A stretch of 41,133 nucleotides of DNA from assembly GCA_015146655.1 (NCBI GenBank), contig VKHL01000210.1:1-41133 (forward strand), in the 5' to 3' direction. Position 1 is the first letter of the stretch. The number at the start of each line of letters is the position of its first letter. The DNA comes from Ochromonas danica (Eukaryota; Sar; Chrysophyceae; Chromulinales; Chromulinaceae). Both the position numbers and the translations under genes were made by a program. This document shows positions 22,529-34,394 of this stretch, one piece after another. The notes under the pieces were generated by a model. The model made no database searches. It was not told the DNA's origin and was given only the letters and a program-made list of their open reading frames with translations.

Positions 22529-25188
22529 TCACTTCATTCTTCTTGATGAAGATGATCTATTATGTGATGATAGTCTATTAAGTCTACCCTCCTCCTCCTC
22601 CTCCTCCTCCTCTTCATCTGAGGAGGTAACAAGAAGTTCTTGTAAAGTGATCACCTTGCTATTCTTCACATCATCACGTTCATCTGGTGTCATCATGTTG
22701 TTGTTGTTGGTAGAGGTAGAGGTTGCCGTCAAGTCAATGGAGGATCGCGTTTGTTCCATTAGCTGCTGGATGTACACCTCCTCCTCCACCGTGAAGCCTT
22801 CGTTACCATCGTCTTCATCGTCGGAATAGTCTGCTGTCAGTGACGTCATTGGCTTGTTCTTCTTCATTCTGCTGTTGTTACCGCGACTAATCGGAGAGAC
22901 AGAGGATGCCCTGCTACCACCACCTCCTCCTCCACCACCTCCTCCTCCTCCTAGATGACGGTGTAGTAGGTTAGGTGAAGAGAGAACATCTTCATCGTCA
23001 TCATCACTATCGACGGCTTTTCTCGCCACAGCTATGGCAGCAGCTGTTGAGGGTATCGATCGTGACTTAGGCTTCACCTCGTGGTCTACACTACCGCTAC
23101 CTCTGCTACCACTACCTCTGTTACCACTACCTCTGTTACCTCTCATTGGAGAGGTAGAAGGTTGTTGTTGTTGTTGTTGGCGTGCTTGTAATTGACTCTC
23201 TAACGAGTGTAACTTGGTTGTTACCGCTGCTACTTGTTGTTGTGGAGCAGGAGCAGGAGGAGGAGGAGCAGAGGTAGATCTTCTTCGCATACTACCTCTC
23301 TCTTGTAGTAAGCTCTGAATGCGATTTAACGAGTCATCACTACCATCACCTCCTCCTCCTCCTTCTAGCCATGCTCCTGCTGTGGTGGTGGAGGAGGAGG
23401 AGGTCATACCGTGACGGTCTCTGCGGCTCTTAGCGTGTCTACCCACCACCAGTGGACTACCTCCTCCTCCTCCACCACCTCCAGTTGAGTCGAGATGCTT
23501 CTTCTGAGGGCGATATTGCCTTTCCATGGCACTAGACAGACCGCGACTACCTCTCTCCTCCTCCTCCTCCTTCACTTGATGTTGTTGTTGTAGGCGCATG
23601 GCAGAAGCGACAAGTCCTGGTCGACTATACTCCTCCATGATTGCTGCGGAGCGTAGAGAACTCTTGAGAGGACTGCTACCTCCTCCTCCTCCTCCTCCAC
23701 CACCACCTCCTCCTCCTCCTCGTGTCGATCTCTCTGTTAGTCGTGGAGGAGGTAGTCTACTACTCGCTGACAACAACCTCGTGGGGGAGGAGGAGGTGCG
23801 ATTCAAAGGAGGTGCTCTACCGCTGGGGCTTCCCTCATAGCCGCTACCCAATGGACTGCTACCAACACCTCCTCCTCCTCCTCCTCCTCCACTGCTACCA
23901 CCCAGAGGGGAAGTGGGACGTCGAAAGCCGATATAGCTTTGATTGTTACCGTATTGATCAGTTGTCTTCTTCTTCTTGGGACTACCTCCTCCTCCACCAC
24001 CACCTCCTCCTCCTCCTCGGCCATGAAGGGTAGGAGCAGGAGGACGTGTAGGAGGAGGAGAAGCTGTAATCGCGTCCTCATCCAAGTGGGTGTCTAATGC
24101 GAGGATGTCAGTGTGTACCTTCTCGATCATCTGGTGGAAGTGCTCGAAGGAAGAGGTAGTGGTAGTGGCAGCAGAGGTAGAAGAGGTAGTGGCAGCAGAG
24201 GTAGTGCGCTTGTTGGGACTGAGGAGAGGTGAGCGAGAGTGAGGACTAGCCTTGGGTCTGAGGGATCGATCAGGTAGTGTAGGTGTAGCAGTAGGAGGAG
24301 CAGGAGGAGGAGGGGAAGGGGAAGGGAGGGTAGCAGTCACTGTGACGAGGTCGTGTTCTTTCCTTCCTCTATCTTTGCTGCTACCTCTGACTCTTCGTGA
24401 CGGCTCGCGTACTACCTCTTCCTCCTGCACCTCCTCCTCCTCCTGCTGCACCACTACCTTCTTCTGCTTTACCACTTTCGAAGATGATGGCTGACCACGT
24501 CTTGTGTCAGCAGTAGTCACAGCTGGCTGAGGGCGACGAGGAGCTGGAGATGCCACAGGTGATGCAGGAGGAGGTGGGGTAGGAGGAGGAGGAGGTCTAG
24601 CTACTACCTCTTTGACTGCTACCACTTCCTTTTCAAGGCGGCGGAAAGACTCTTCAAGTTGTTCTTTCCCTTCTTGCCAACCTTTCATTGTATCAGATAT
24701 AGTCTGATCCATCTGGTTCATAGTCTGATCCATCTGGTTCATAGTCTGACCCATCTGGTTCATAGTCTGATCCATCTGGTTCAAGCGATTCTCTTGCTTA
24801 GCTGAACGATCAAGAAGACGATCATATCCATCTTCGATCTGTTTAGTACGATTAGACAAGAGGTTAGAGAGGTCAGTGAGATGTTGATGGTCATGTAGTT
24901 GTAGTTGTAGTTTCATGTCTTGTAAGTCTTTCTCATGTTGTTGACTAAGTTGACTGTGTATTGTGACTTGTTGGTGAAGGTTCTCATAGTTAGATTGTAA
25001 GGAAGAGACTTGATTGTCTACAGTCTGCCACAGTGTTTGTTGGTTGTGGTCATAGGCTGTTAGCTGGTTGTTGATCTCTCCCACTAGCAATGTAGTCCAA
25101 GTGTGACGATACTCTTCTTGTGCTATCACCCATACACACAGTATATATGCACACACACAGACATGCACACACACACACACACACACAT

Positions 25189-25275
<87 letters not shown>

Positions 25276-26932
25276 ACCCTGGATTAGTCAAAAGCACTTG
25301 ACATAATGGATATTGTAGGATATTGTAGGATAGGTTAGGGTAGGATAACGTTATTTACCTCTTGAAAGATCTTTGAATTGTTCATCCACACCAGACAATC
25401 TCTTCTCCATCATCTCTCTATCTACCATATCTCTCTTAACCTCTTCTATCTTCACTATCATTTCTTCTTCTAATCGTTGAACACTATTCTGTGTCATCAC
25501 TAATCCTTTACTTTCTTCATGAAGACGATCAGAGAATTCTTTTGTTAACATATCAAATCCACTTCGTAATCCACGTAATTGTTCTAATTCTTCTTGGTGA
25601 CTTTTCATCTTTCCTTTTAATTTTAATTGTGATTTATATAAGATATCTAATGAAGATAAGACTTGTTTTTGTTGTTCTTCTTGTTGTCTATGATAACTAT
25701 CAAGTCTTTCTTTATTCTCATTTTGTTGGTTTTCCATTTCTTTTATGATCTTTTCATTTTGTTTTGTTAAACAAGATTCAACATATTGTTTCTCTTGTTG
25801 TTGATCTAATTGAAAAGTTTGTATCCATTGTTCAATATCATGAAAGTTATGATCAAATTGTTTGACAACCTCTTGATGATGTGGTAGTAGAAGAAGAAGT
25901 TCTCGATCCTCTTTCATCTTCTTCTCCATCTCTTCCATTTGACTTGATAACTCGACTATCTCTTTCGCTTTAATTAATCCTAATTGATTTTCAAATGATA
26001 AAGAGGTATTCTCTTGCTGGACTAGCCGTTGGTCAAAGTCTGCCATTACTTGTGCCATCACTCGAGTTTGACCTTCCAAATCCTCACGAACTTTCTCTAA
26101 TTCACTATCAGATCTCTCCAAAACAGTTAATGTTTCACGTATTTTCTCTTCCGCTTGTCGATGTAAAGAAGAGATTTCATCACGTGTAGAGGCTAACGAT
26201 CGTTTGAATTTCTTCTCGTAGTCCATCTCTTTGGTCGAGACAGAGTCTTTCAGATCGGAATAGATCTTATCTAAATAACTTTGTTTATTACGAAGACGAT
26301 CTTGTTCTGAACGAAGACGTAAGATCTCTCGTTCCATCTCATGTAGATCATCTAACACTTTATGATTGAGTGACTGTTGACCAGTTGTAGCAGAAGGGAC
26401 AGGTGTAGCACTAGTAGAGGTAGTGTTCGAGGTAGTGTTGGTCTTAGCGAGGAGGTCTTGTTTGGTGAGGTAGTTCAGTTGTCGTTGGCAGAAGTCTTCG
26501 ACCATCGCTTGCACATCGTGATGGATTCTCATGGTGACATAGTTCTCCACTTGAGACATGTCCAGCCCTCTCCCTCTCCCACCACTACCACCACCTCCTC
26601 CTCCTCCTTCATGTTGTAAGCGATCTCTTAGCTCATCTTGATTGAGCAACAAGTCAACGCGTGTCTTCAACGAGGACAGCTGATCTTTCAACGAGAGGAC
26701 GACTTTCTTCTCTGCCTTTGCTCCTTCGATTACCTTTTCTTGTTGTTGTCGACAGTCTGTCAGAAGGTTTTGTTGGGTCAGAGAAGTGTTTTCGAGTTTC
26801 TTCACCTTCTCCTCCATGAAGCGCAGCTTCTTCAAGACCATGTCATACTTGCGATCTCCTGTCATGGGAGTGGTAGTAGTGGTAGTGTTGCTATTGGCAG
26901 GAGGAGCGATGGAGGAAGAGGACGGGGACAGG

Positions 26933-26997
<65 letters not shown>

Positions 26998-27480
26998 AGG
27001 ATGAACTTCATTGTGTTGAGGGTAGTAGTAGTTGACTGGTTGTTGTTGGTTTGGTTGGTTTGGTTGGTTGGGCGGGTAGTAATAGGGACTGCTGCCCGTG
27101 CTACTCGCTGCCATGCCCTGCTGACCATTTCTGATAGAGGAGGAAGGTCGAGGAAGAGGCGAGGGATTGTACTCGTAGGCCGTGCCGATGCTCGCCAAGG
27201 CCGGGGCCGTTGCCAGTCGAGAGGTCGAGACAGAGCGGCCCGTTCCTCCTCCAGCTGCTGCTACGGTAGGTTGCTGACTAGACCAACTAGCACGGAGACT
27301 ATTTCCATAATAGGGACTTGATGCTGTACCCCCATAAGAAGTGTTGCTAGTGATGGACGAGGAGGAAGATGGTTTGTTCTTCTTCGCCTCTACTTGATCC
27401 AGACTCTCTTGAGTCAGTTGCAGCACAGCATCTAGAGAGTTCTCAAGGCCTTTTCCCAGTGCTGAAGAGACTCCAAACAT
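22529..27480 (-). CDS. Large coiled-coil protein with low-complexity C-terminal half
   Basis: Two exons on the minus strand, 27480-25359 and 25122-22529, joined across a GT-AG intron in matching phase (FKDLSR to AQEEYRHTW), giving 1571 residues from the first ATG at 27480. The N-terminus MFGVSSALGKGLENSLDAV recalls the short amphipathic start of some golgins (weak inference). Next come a Ser/Asn-rich stretch with about 22 consecutive Asn, then long heptad coiled coils over roughly residues 210-830. These include a perfect heptad MNQMDQT repeat. The rest is disordered: poly-Pro, poly-Gly, Arg/Ser-rich and acidic patches. The frame stays open 33 codons upstream of 27480 through CRLCGDP, with no ATG before a TAG at 27594-27592, so an upstream 5' exon is likely. 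A cytoskeletal, centrosomal or Golgi scaffold is plausible; specific function is unknown. Confidence 0.72.
24700..24783 (-). repeat. 21-bp repeat encoding a perfect coiled-coil heptad
   Basis: Four 21-bp units (starts 24700, 24721, 24742, 24763) with a single obvious substitution (Asp to Gly in one copy). On the minus strand each encodes one heptad MNQMDQT, so DNA period and coiled-coil period coincide. Confidence 0.93.
25123..25358 (-). other. Intron of the coiled-coil gene with a (GT)n tract on the sense strand
   Basis: 236-nt intron read on the minus strand: donor GTAAAT at 25358, acceptor GATAG ending at 25123. The two flanking frames join without a shift into continuous coiled coil. The intron holds a direct repeat of GATATTGTAG and the CA/GT tract. 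Confidence 0.88.
25134..25274 (-). repeat. (CA)n/(GT)n microsatellite in the coiled-coil gene intron
   Basis: About 140 bp, CA on the plus strand and therefore GT on the sense strand of the minus-strand gene. Interrupted by ATGC and TATATATGC blocks near the acceptor side. Confidence 0.97.
26932..26997 (-). repeat. (AAC)n triplet repeat encoding poly-Asn
   Basis: About 22 uninterrupted GTT triplets on the plus strand, AAC on the sense strand, coding a poly-asparagine run in the coiled-coil protein. Confidence 0.96.
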
Positions 27481-28174
27481 CTTCTTTTTATCATACAATG
27501 AGATAGACGTCGGTACTGTCAATTGGATTGGATCGCCACACAGCCGACAGAGGGTAACCGTTTGAGCCTTGCCACTCAAAACCTTGACTTTCTAGTAACT
27601 CACTCTTTGATAAAGTCGACTTTCTTTAGGCGATTGATTAAATTAGCTGGGGATGATGAGATCTCCCATTCTCCATCATTAACCAAGAAGAAAATAACCT
27701 GCTCGATGTTCGTTGCTTTGGCTATGATGGTCTTATTTAGAAGGCGAGACGGTCTCTTTCCCTATGGCAAAGCACTGAATTTACATGACCCGTGATTAGT
27801 GACAGCTGACAAGGTCGTCAAAGTAGTCAAGTAGGAGGGTTAGTGTTCAAAGCAGATATTATAGCTGAGGCCTATTCAAAGTAGCACATCGAAAACACTC
27901 TCGACCCAAACGTCTGTATTACCATGAGAAAGGGTATTCAAAAAAGGATATCGTCAATAATTAATCAACACTAGTATTATATCATGAAGCAATACGATAA
28001 TCCAATATATATATACTGTAGCTGAATCGAACTCCAGCCTGTCTTAACAAAAATACTAAAGAAGAAGTCGTAGTAATAACTACTAAATACAATACCAAAA
28101 CTCTTGTCGTCATCACAACACTCCAACCTGGTAGTCTCATTGGAAATCATCATTTACTTGATTCCCTTCTCTTG
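27481..28174 (-). other. 5' region of the coiled-coil gene with an unresolved upstream exon
   Basis: On the minus strand the main frame extends to 27591, just after a possible acceptor (TTACTAG). Immediately upstream in another frame, about 27762-27603, lies an open stretch of 53 codons with protein-like composition (TNIEQVIFFLVNDGEWEISS...INRLKKVDFIKE). It has no ATG. A possible 107-nt intron (donor CAG|GTTATT, acceptor TACTAG) would join it in phase, but the donor is weak. From about 27780 to 28174 I see only A/T-rich DNA, presumably including the 3' flank of the lipase-like gene's neighbour region; no RNA gene is evident. Confidence 0.4.
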
Positions 28175-31100
28175 TTAACTCTGAATGACTTCGAGAGGAG
28201 TCTGTCTAACCTGCTCGTACTCATCGGACAACAGGTATTGTACTTTCTTAAAACTCTCAGAATCCAGTGTTTCATTTGATTCGAAAAACTGCCTAATGTA
28301 GCAGATGACAGACAAGATATATGAGGAATGACTTAGAATCTTCCCACCGTTACCATTCTCTTCATATGGCTTCCAACGCTTCAACTCAACGTTGAGCTTG
28401 TAGAGTTCGTCAAAGTCATTCGCAATCTCAGTAAATAGCTCTTTGTTGCCACTCTTTTTGTCAGTATGACACTTCTTGAGTAACCAACGACGGGACCTGT
28501 CGAAGTCTTCTTTCTCTGATAAGCCACTCAACTCATACTTATTCATGATTTCCTTGACTCTCTTTTCTTTCACCTTTCGGGCTTTCCGCTCCTTGTCCTT
28601 CTTCAGAGAAGCTCTTACAATAGAAGAGACAGTATATGCTCCAATGACGAATCCCACACTGCCGACTGCAGTGAGACCAAGACCTACCCCAAACCCAGCA
28701 GTTGCTAAAGATGTATTTAATAAGGATCTCACTGCCCATGTGCTGGACGAGCTGGCCATAAATCCTCCAAAAAGCCTTGCTCCATTGTCTACTAACTTAT
28801 CCTTGCATTCACTCCAAGTTTTACGACCTCTGCAGATACTGTAGCCGCATTTCAAGCAGTCTATCAACACAGGGATAGCAACAATAGTCCCTCCCCCTGG
28901 CAACTGTGCAACTGGTACAGAGGCTGCAAAAGCTTGAGCACCGGAGGAAAGTACGCTTCCAGCAATATCTACTACCTTGTCTTCGGTAGTTTTCTTGGTT
29001 CCATCTGGGTTTTCATCGTCAACATATGCTTTCACTGCAGCAACGATTGCTGCACCGCCTGCGATCAGTGGGATACCTACAGCGAGCTAATCACAAAGAT
29101 ATGAAGTTACTATCAATCAGCATCTCTAATAAATAAAGATCCCTCACATTATTCGATGCCAACATAATTTCAGTCGCTTGCCCGACACCATAGCTTTCAG
29201 CCACATTAATTAGCGCCATGGCACCTTCCTTTCTTGTCGGTATTTTGCCTTCCGCTACGTAGTTAGTACCCATTTGTGCAAGAGCTCCGAATGCGGCTCC
29301 TGTAGCGCCCGATAAACCCCCGGAGGCTTTCACAGACGATGTTGTACTGGTCGTCGGCTTCTTTCCTGTCACTTCGTGTGTCTCGGTAGTCTTTACCACC
29401 GTGGTAAGATAACCACGATGAGTTTTGGTTTCGGAATGGGTTCTGTCGACCAGACTCCCAACGGTTATTTTCTCGTCTGATACTTTTGCATTATCACCGT
29501 AGCCGCTATCGATCTTCTTCTCGATTTGCAGCGCATATGTGCTAGATTCATACACAACCGTTGACTCTCCAGTGAACAAATTGTGCAGGTCCATATTGGT
29601 GGAAGAGGAATCCAAAGAAGTCATCACTCGACCACCACCTTCATATCTATTCCTGCTCGTTGTCGCATCGAAATGAACCTTTGTTATAGTATCAGCATCA
29701 CCAATGCCGCCATTCTCAATGCTAGCGTTGGCGATATCTTTAACATTCGCATTTGGTGTTGCAGATATATCGAAGGTCTCCGTCAGGACGTCGTCTCGTC
29801 GAAATACATAATCTGTTGTGCTGTCTTGGCCTCCAGCCCGTTCGACTACAGCATGACTAATCTTGCATCCATCATCAAAAACAGACGTTACAATCGTTTG
29901 TCTGACCAGAGCTTTCGCCTCGAGTTGCAAATCATGAGATCCTTCTCGATAGTTTACGTTTCGATCAGCAATTGTATCAACATCTCGAACCAAGCTGGAT
30001 GCATATCCGTAGGCCGAAATGTTTACCTGGTGTGTCATCTTGGCATCATTCCCATAGAGTTTCTCGCCTACATGGGGGATGTGAGACTCAATCTCTCCGG
30101 CTTCTCCCAAGGAATATACCCCCGATGCATATCGCTTCTCCTGATACTGACTAGTGGACTCACCAGCAGTACTATCCTTTGATTCAAAAGAGTCTGTATC
30201 GTAACGGTTCACGTCAAAATTGACTATTCCATTGATACCATTCAAAGATTTGACACCGAGACTCTCAGAAAGGAATTTCGATCCATCTATCTTGAGCTCA
30301 ACCTGATGGACAGTCCTATCGTCACCAACATGACCGAGCTCTTCTCTTTTTTCACCAGCCCCATAATTTTGAACTTGACCATCTTGATATTCGTACATAG
30401 TATCACTAAAAGCATCATGGGAGACATCTGCAATAGACTGCGTAATGCTTACAAGGCCATCATCAGAGATCAGATCTTTCTGATGCTGTGTAGTCGTTGA
30501 CTTGATTCCGTCTTCTGTATGAAACTCATTGCTGAGTTGATCATTCACTTTCGTCGCAGCTTGAAATTTCTCATATATTCTCTCAACAACTTTCGAATCC
30601 CCAGAGATATATTCAGGCCGAGAAAACAGCTCTGTCCCATCAGCAGTCATTTCGGAATTTTGATTGAACTGAGTGTGAGTTCGCTGTCCAAGCTCGCGCC
30701 TTTCGCCAGGTTTAAAGTAATGCGTTTCAGTTCGCTTTCGACCATACCATCTTCTCTTTATGGTTTGTGTTCTCATTGTGTCGACATACAGTTGCTCGAT
30801 TTCATCGCGAGTTGATTGAAGGTATATTCGATTATGTTCCACATCGACTGCAGCTGATTGAGAAGCTGTTGCCTCTTTGATGGTACCATAGGAGTAATCC
30901 TGACTACTTTTCGAACTTGACAGCCCAAAATACTTTGATGATTTATCCTGCGTTCCACCGCGGCAATCAACCGTCTCGGATCTTCCTTGATCTTGTTGTT
31001 GCTGATCATATCGGGAGCGGTGAAAGCTCTTCTGAACCCCACACGAGAACTTAATATTTACTGTTGCTCCTTGTGAATTGTCTTCGATTGGGATAATAAT

Positions 31101-33398
31101 AGACGGTTGCTCTATCGTAATAACTGAAGGTGATTGGTCTAGCAATGCACCAAAGCCATCAGTTGTTTGGGCTGTTACTGATTGTGTGTTCTCCGAGTTA
31201 GGAGTACTTTGGGCATTATGCTGATTAAAAGTGCCAATTTGGGTAGAATCAGTATCACCCATCACACTTCCGGTTTTGTGAGCCTCCATGACTTCAGCAA
31301 GAGAAGGCAATAATTGTTCATTCAATGATGGATCAGTTACCGGAGACAAGATCTGGTTTTTCAACCCATTGGCTTCAAGTAGGGGCTTACCATCGGATCG
31401 CCATTCCATCCATTCTAAATGATTGAGGTATTTCCACGCAGGAAGTAGTGGCTTGGAGAAAAGTCTATCTCCTGCACCTGCTCGGAAACCCAATTCTCCT
31501 TGAAATGTTCTGTATCCAGACTCTGTGCGTGTGATCTCGAGCCCAACACTGTCAATGTATGAGGTAGTCCTGGGATTGTAGTACTCTACGCCATTGTAAA
31601 CACCGAGCGACGCCGAAAAGACGCTCATTCGACCAGACAGACCAAAGCCATCAGCTTCTCTATGAATCACAAATCCATTCTTTCGATAAACATCTGTAAC
31701 TCGGTTATGAAATACGCCAATAGAAACTCCACCCAAGAGTTCGTTCAGTCCACCTGCCGATGGTAGACTAAGCCCCAATGTGTCGATTCTCTCATTTGAG
31801 TAAATAATATCGCAACCAAGCATTCCAGCAGTTGATACATAGTAGTCTCTGTGGATACTAACAGGAATCCCTGTCGCAGCAAGTAAAGCAGAGTTCGCCA
31901 GCGAATCTAAACTTGCTTTTCTTGCCGCAGCAACATCACCATGCAGCAAACTAAACGCTGCTTCCACACCGCCCTGAGATATCAATCGCCCGACGCCGGA
32001 TGGTACATTAGCCGAATCTGAAAGAAAAGATGCTGTTAGTGGCGACATTTAAGATAGTTATCATCAAGCAGCACACTTACTGAGCACATGATGGTTTAGA
32101 TGGGAAGCAAGCGCACTGGCAGCAAAACTTCGGACGCCTACTTCTGCAGCAGTCTTACCAAGTTGTCGAACTGACAAGTGAGAGTTCTTCGATATGAGGC
32201 TATTCACCACTCCATTCGCGACTGCTATTCTCGCACTCCTGACTGCAGCCTCACAATGAACAGATGGCGCGTAGTCAGTGACACCAATCTGTTGCGACAA
32301 AACTTTGTTGGAGTTTGCGTCTAACACAACTTCTTGCTGCACTGTCTTAGTAACAAATAAATTTCCTTCCCGTTGTTCATTGATCACTCGAATACAGTCT
32401 AAATGGACGCTTCCACTCGTAGAATAGATAGGCATAGCAACTTGTTGGGATGCAATCAGTATCAATGGTATGGAGGACGATGATTCGCTTTTATCACCAG
32501 CGGTGGTAAAATGACCATAGTACTCCACAGTTTCTGTATCATTGCTCCAAGAACTTCCCCCATAAAAGCCGCTTTCCCGAACCGTTCGAGGGTCAGTCGA
32601 AGCAACAAAAGGACTGCTGCCATTTGGTTCACTAGGTATACCTTTAGCAAACTGTTCCAATCGGTTGCGAACATTCACTTGTAAATGGGCTTCGTAAGAG
32701 TTTCCTTTGAATGGAATTACGAAAGTCTTCCCGCGATCAAGAAAAGGCCTGCCACCTAGATATGCCACCATATCTTTATCAAGTTTGAAATGGTAAGCTG
32801 GGATATTCTCACGTCCAGAGGCATATTCTCCTCCCAGCGAATGCCGAAGTTCAGGAGCGTTGAAAGTGTAAGTTGGAATACCTAGTATTCCAGCCACTGC
32901 TGATGCTACACTTCCACCCAGCGAATGTCCCGTTGATGACAGTAGATAACCTTTCTCCTGACAATATGTCTTGGCGTCAAGTCCTAATTTCACCAGAGTT
33001 GTTTCAACTCGACTGCCACCAATTCCAATGAAGCCACCAATATCGTTTAATAGGAAATCTCTTATGATATTTCCCTCGAAGTCGGTACCACGGCAAGTCA
33101 GAATTGCTATTTTTAACGACGCATTCTCGATAACCGCCGTATCATGAGTACTCAGATACCTACCATCATTCAATTGCGACACGCGCCAGCCACTTCCAAT
33201 GGCCTTTATAACATCGGGTTGCGATAATCGATTATTAATAGATACATAAGAAGGAAGATTAAGATCTGTCGCGCTGTAAATAACATCAGCGAGAACACTA
33301 TGATTGATAACATCAGAGTTGATAATAGGTTGATTGCTCCAGGGTTTGGTTGTTTGAGGACGATAAGCCTGATCTTGTAACCAAGTTTGGCTGTTCAT
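28175..33398 (-). CDS. Class-3 lipase-like / J-domain-like multidomain membrane protein
   Basis: Three minus-strand exons: 33398-32081, 32017-29148, 29086-28175, giving 1699 residues. Both introns (63 and 61 nt) are GT-AG and phase-consistent. The start is the first ATG after an in-frame stop; the frame also opens four codons earlier at GTG. N-terminal region, about residues 30-245: alpha/beta-hydrolase lipase_3 fold with RGTD (103-106), nucleophile elbow GHSLGG (157-162, predicted Ser159) and FNAPE. Asp209 and His238 are plausible partners. The middle, about 440-1395, is Ser/Thr/Asp-rich, beta-like and unrecognised. Exon 3 begins with a hydrophobic Gly/Ala segment, has a second near residues 1520-1553, then a J-domain-like helix pair (RRWLLKKCHTDKKSGNKELFTEIANDFDELY) in which the HPD tripeptide is HTD. 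Lipid hydrolysis at a membrane is inferred. The fused arrangement is one I do not recognise. Confidence 0.82.
29087..29147 (-). other. Intron 2 of the lipase-like gene
   Basis: 61-nt minus-strand intron: donor AAT|GTGAGG at 29147, acceptor GTGATTAG ending at 29087. Splicing joins MLASNN to LAVGIPLIAGG in phase 0. The joined exon supplies residues upstream of the apparent GTG start of the downstream open frame. Confidence 0.85.
32018..32080 (-). other. Intron 1 of the lipase-like gene
   Basis: 63-nt minus-strand intron: donor CTCA|GTAAGT at 32080, acceptor TTTTCTTTCAG ending at 32018 with a clear polypyrimidine tract. Splicing joins NHHVL to NSANVPSGVG with matching phase. Confidence 0.9.
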
Positions 33399-34394
33399 CC
33401 TCTTGCGCACAAGTTTTATTATCTAGAAGATGTCAATCTGTGTTGGTAGTAGTCAGGTAATTAAATGTCAAGCCACGCCCCGCCCTTGGACCTCGACTGC
33501 AGCGGTCGTCTCTCATCATCGTCAGAGAGAGTGCGGAGAAGTCTTCAAGTGCAAATATTTGCACTCCCTCTCTAAATGCTCCCCATCAATTGTTCCCAGC
33601 ATTCCGGCCTCCTTGCCCCTTCTCTCGCGTCTGTCCTTCGTTTCCACCGATCCGTTCCACTGATCCTTTCCATGGAATAGCAACTTGGCACTCTGTGTAA
33701 TGTCATTTCTCTGGCCACTTGGATTAAAAAACCTAATGTAGTAAATGGAACCCGGCTAAAGGGCATTGGTTGCCAACTGCCGTTAACAAGCACTCTTCCG
33801 AACAAGTATTCTGGAGATAGAAAAGGAGGAGTGCACGAAATACAACCCCATGATTTCAATACAAAAACAGGAAGGAGATTTAAACAAAATTAGTCTGTTT
33901 AAAGCTAATGACAAAGTGAAATGACAAAGTGACAAAGGCTAATTTGAAATGAATTCATGAGGTAAGAAAGGGAAGAAGAACAAACAAAAGCATGGCTATT
34001 CAACGGACTGTACGAAGGCAATGGCACATGATCTCTACAACACTAGCAACAAATTAGCAACAACAATAGAACCGCTTTTACAGCCTGTTGTCTTGTCAGG
34101 CACCAACTGGTAATAGGAACACCTAGCAGGGCAATGATATACTTTGTTCCTCTACTACAATAAATTATTCAATCATCCAAACATAGGATACAACAGCAGC
34201 AGGTGTATACGGTATTAAGAGAATATACTACAAGTAGAACATTAGACATCATCATATTCAATAAAAGTAATATATCACAAACATCTAACATATATACAAT
34301 AAAGACAATTATAATTCAATATAATACAATTAGTACATAATAATACAATAGGACACTGCAGACCCTCACTTCTTCACGATGATTGAGGTCGAGT
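33399..34394. other. Intergenic region upstream of the lipase-like gene
   Basis: It holds the 5' flank of the lipase-like gene and the 3' flank of the histidine-kinase-like gene (both minus strand). Short open frames on both strands at 33430-33663 and 33572-33859 show no recognisable domain. A small direct repeat (GACAAAGTGA-type) occurs at about 33909-33938. The part from about 34150 to 34370 is A/T-rich, as expected for a 3' UTR. Confidence 0.5.

Noticed and set aside
26638-27321. 227-codon plus-strand frame with a long poly-Val run
   Set aside because: It is antisense to the AAC repeat and the coiled-coil coding region.
28020-28045. Minus-strand GGAGTTCGATTC resembling a tRNA B box
   Set aside because: No A box or cloverleaf could be placed upstream.
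29583-30182. 199-codon plus-strand frame inside the lipase-like gene
   Set aside because: It is antisense to exon 2 with no recognisable features; a shadow of the coding strand.
29091-32048. Treating the three lipase-region frames as separate genes
   Set aside because: The apparent starts of the downstream frames fall beside perfect splice acceptors, and the frames join in phase through 61- and 63-nt introns.
33572-33859. 95-codon minus-strand frame upstream of the lipase-like gene as a possible transposon remnant
   Set aside because: Composition is mildly protein-like, but I found no inverted repeats, recognisable motif or supporting context.
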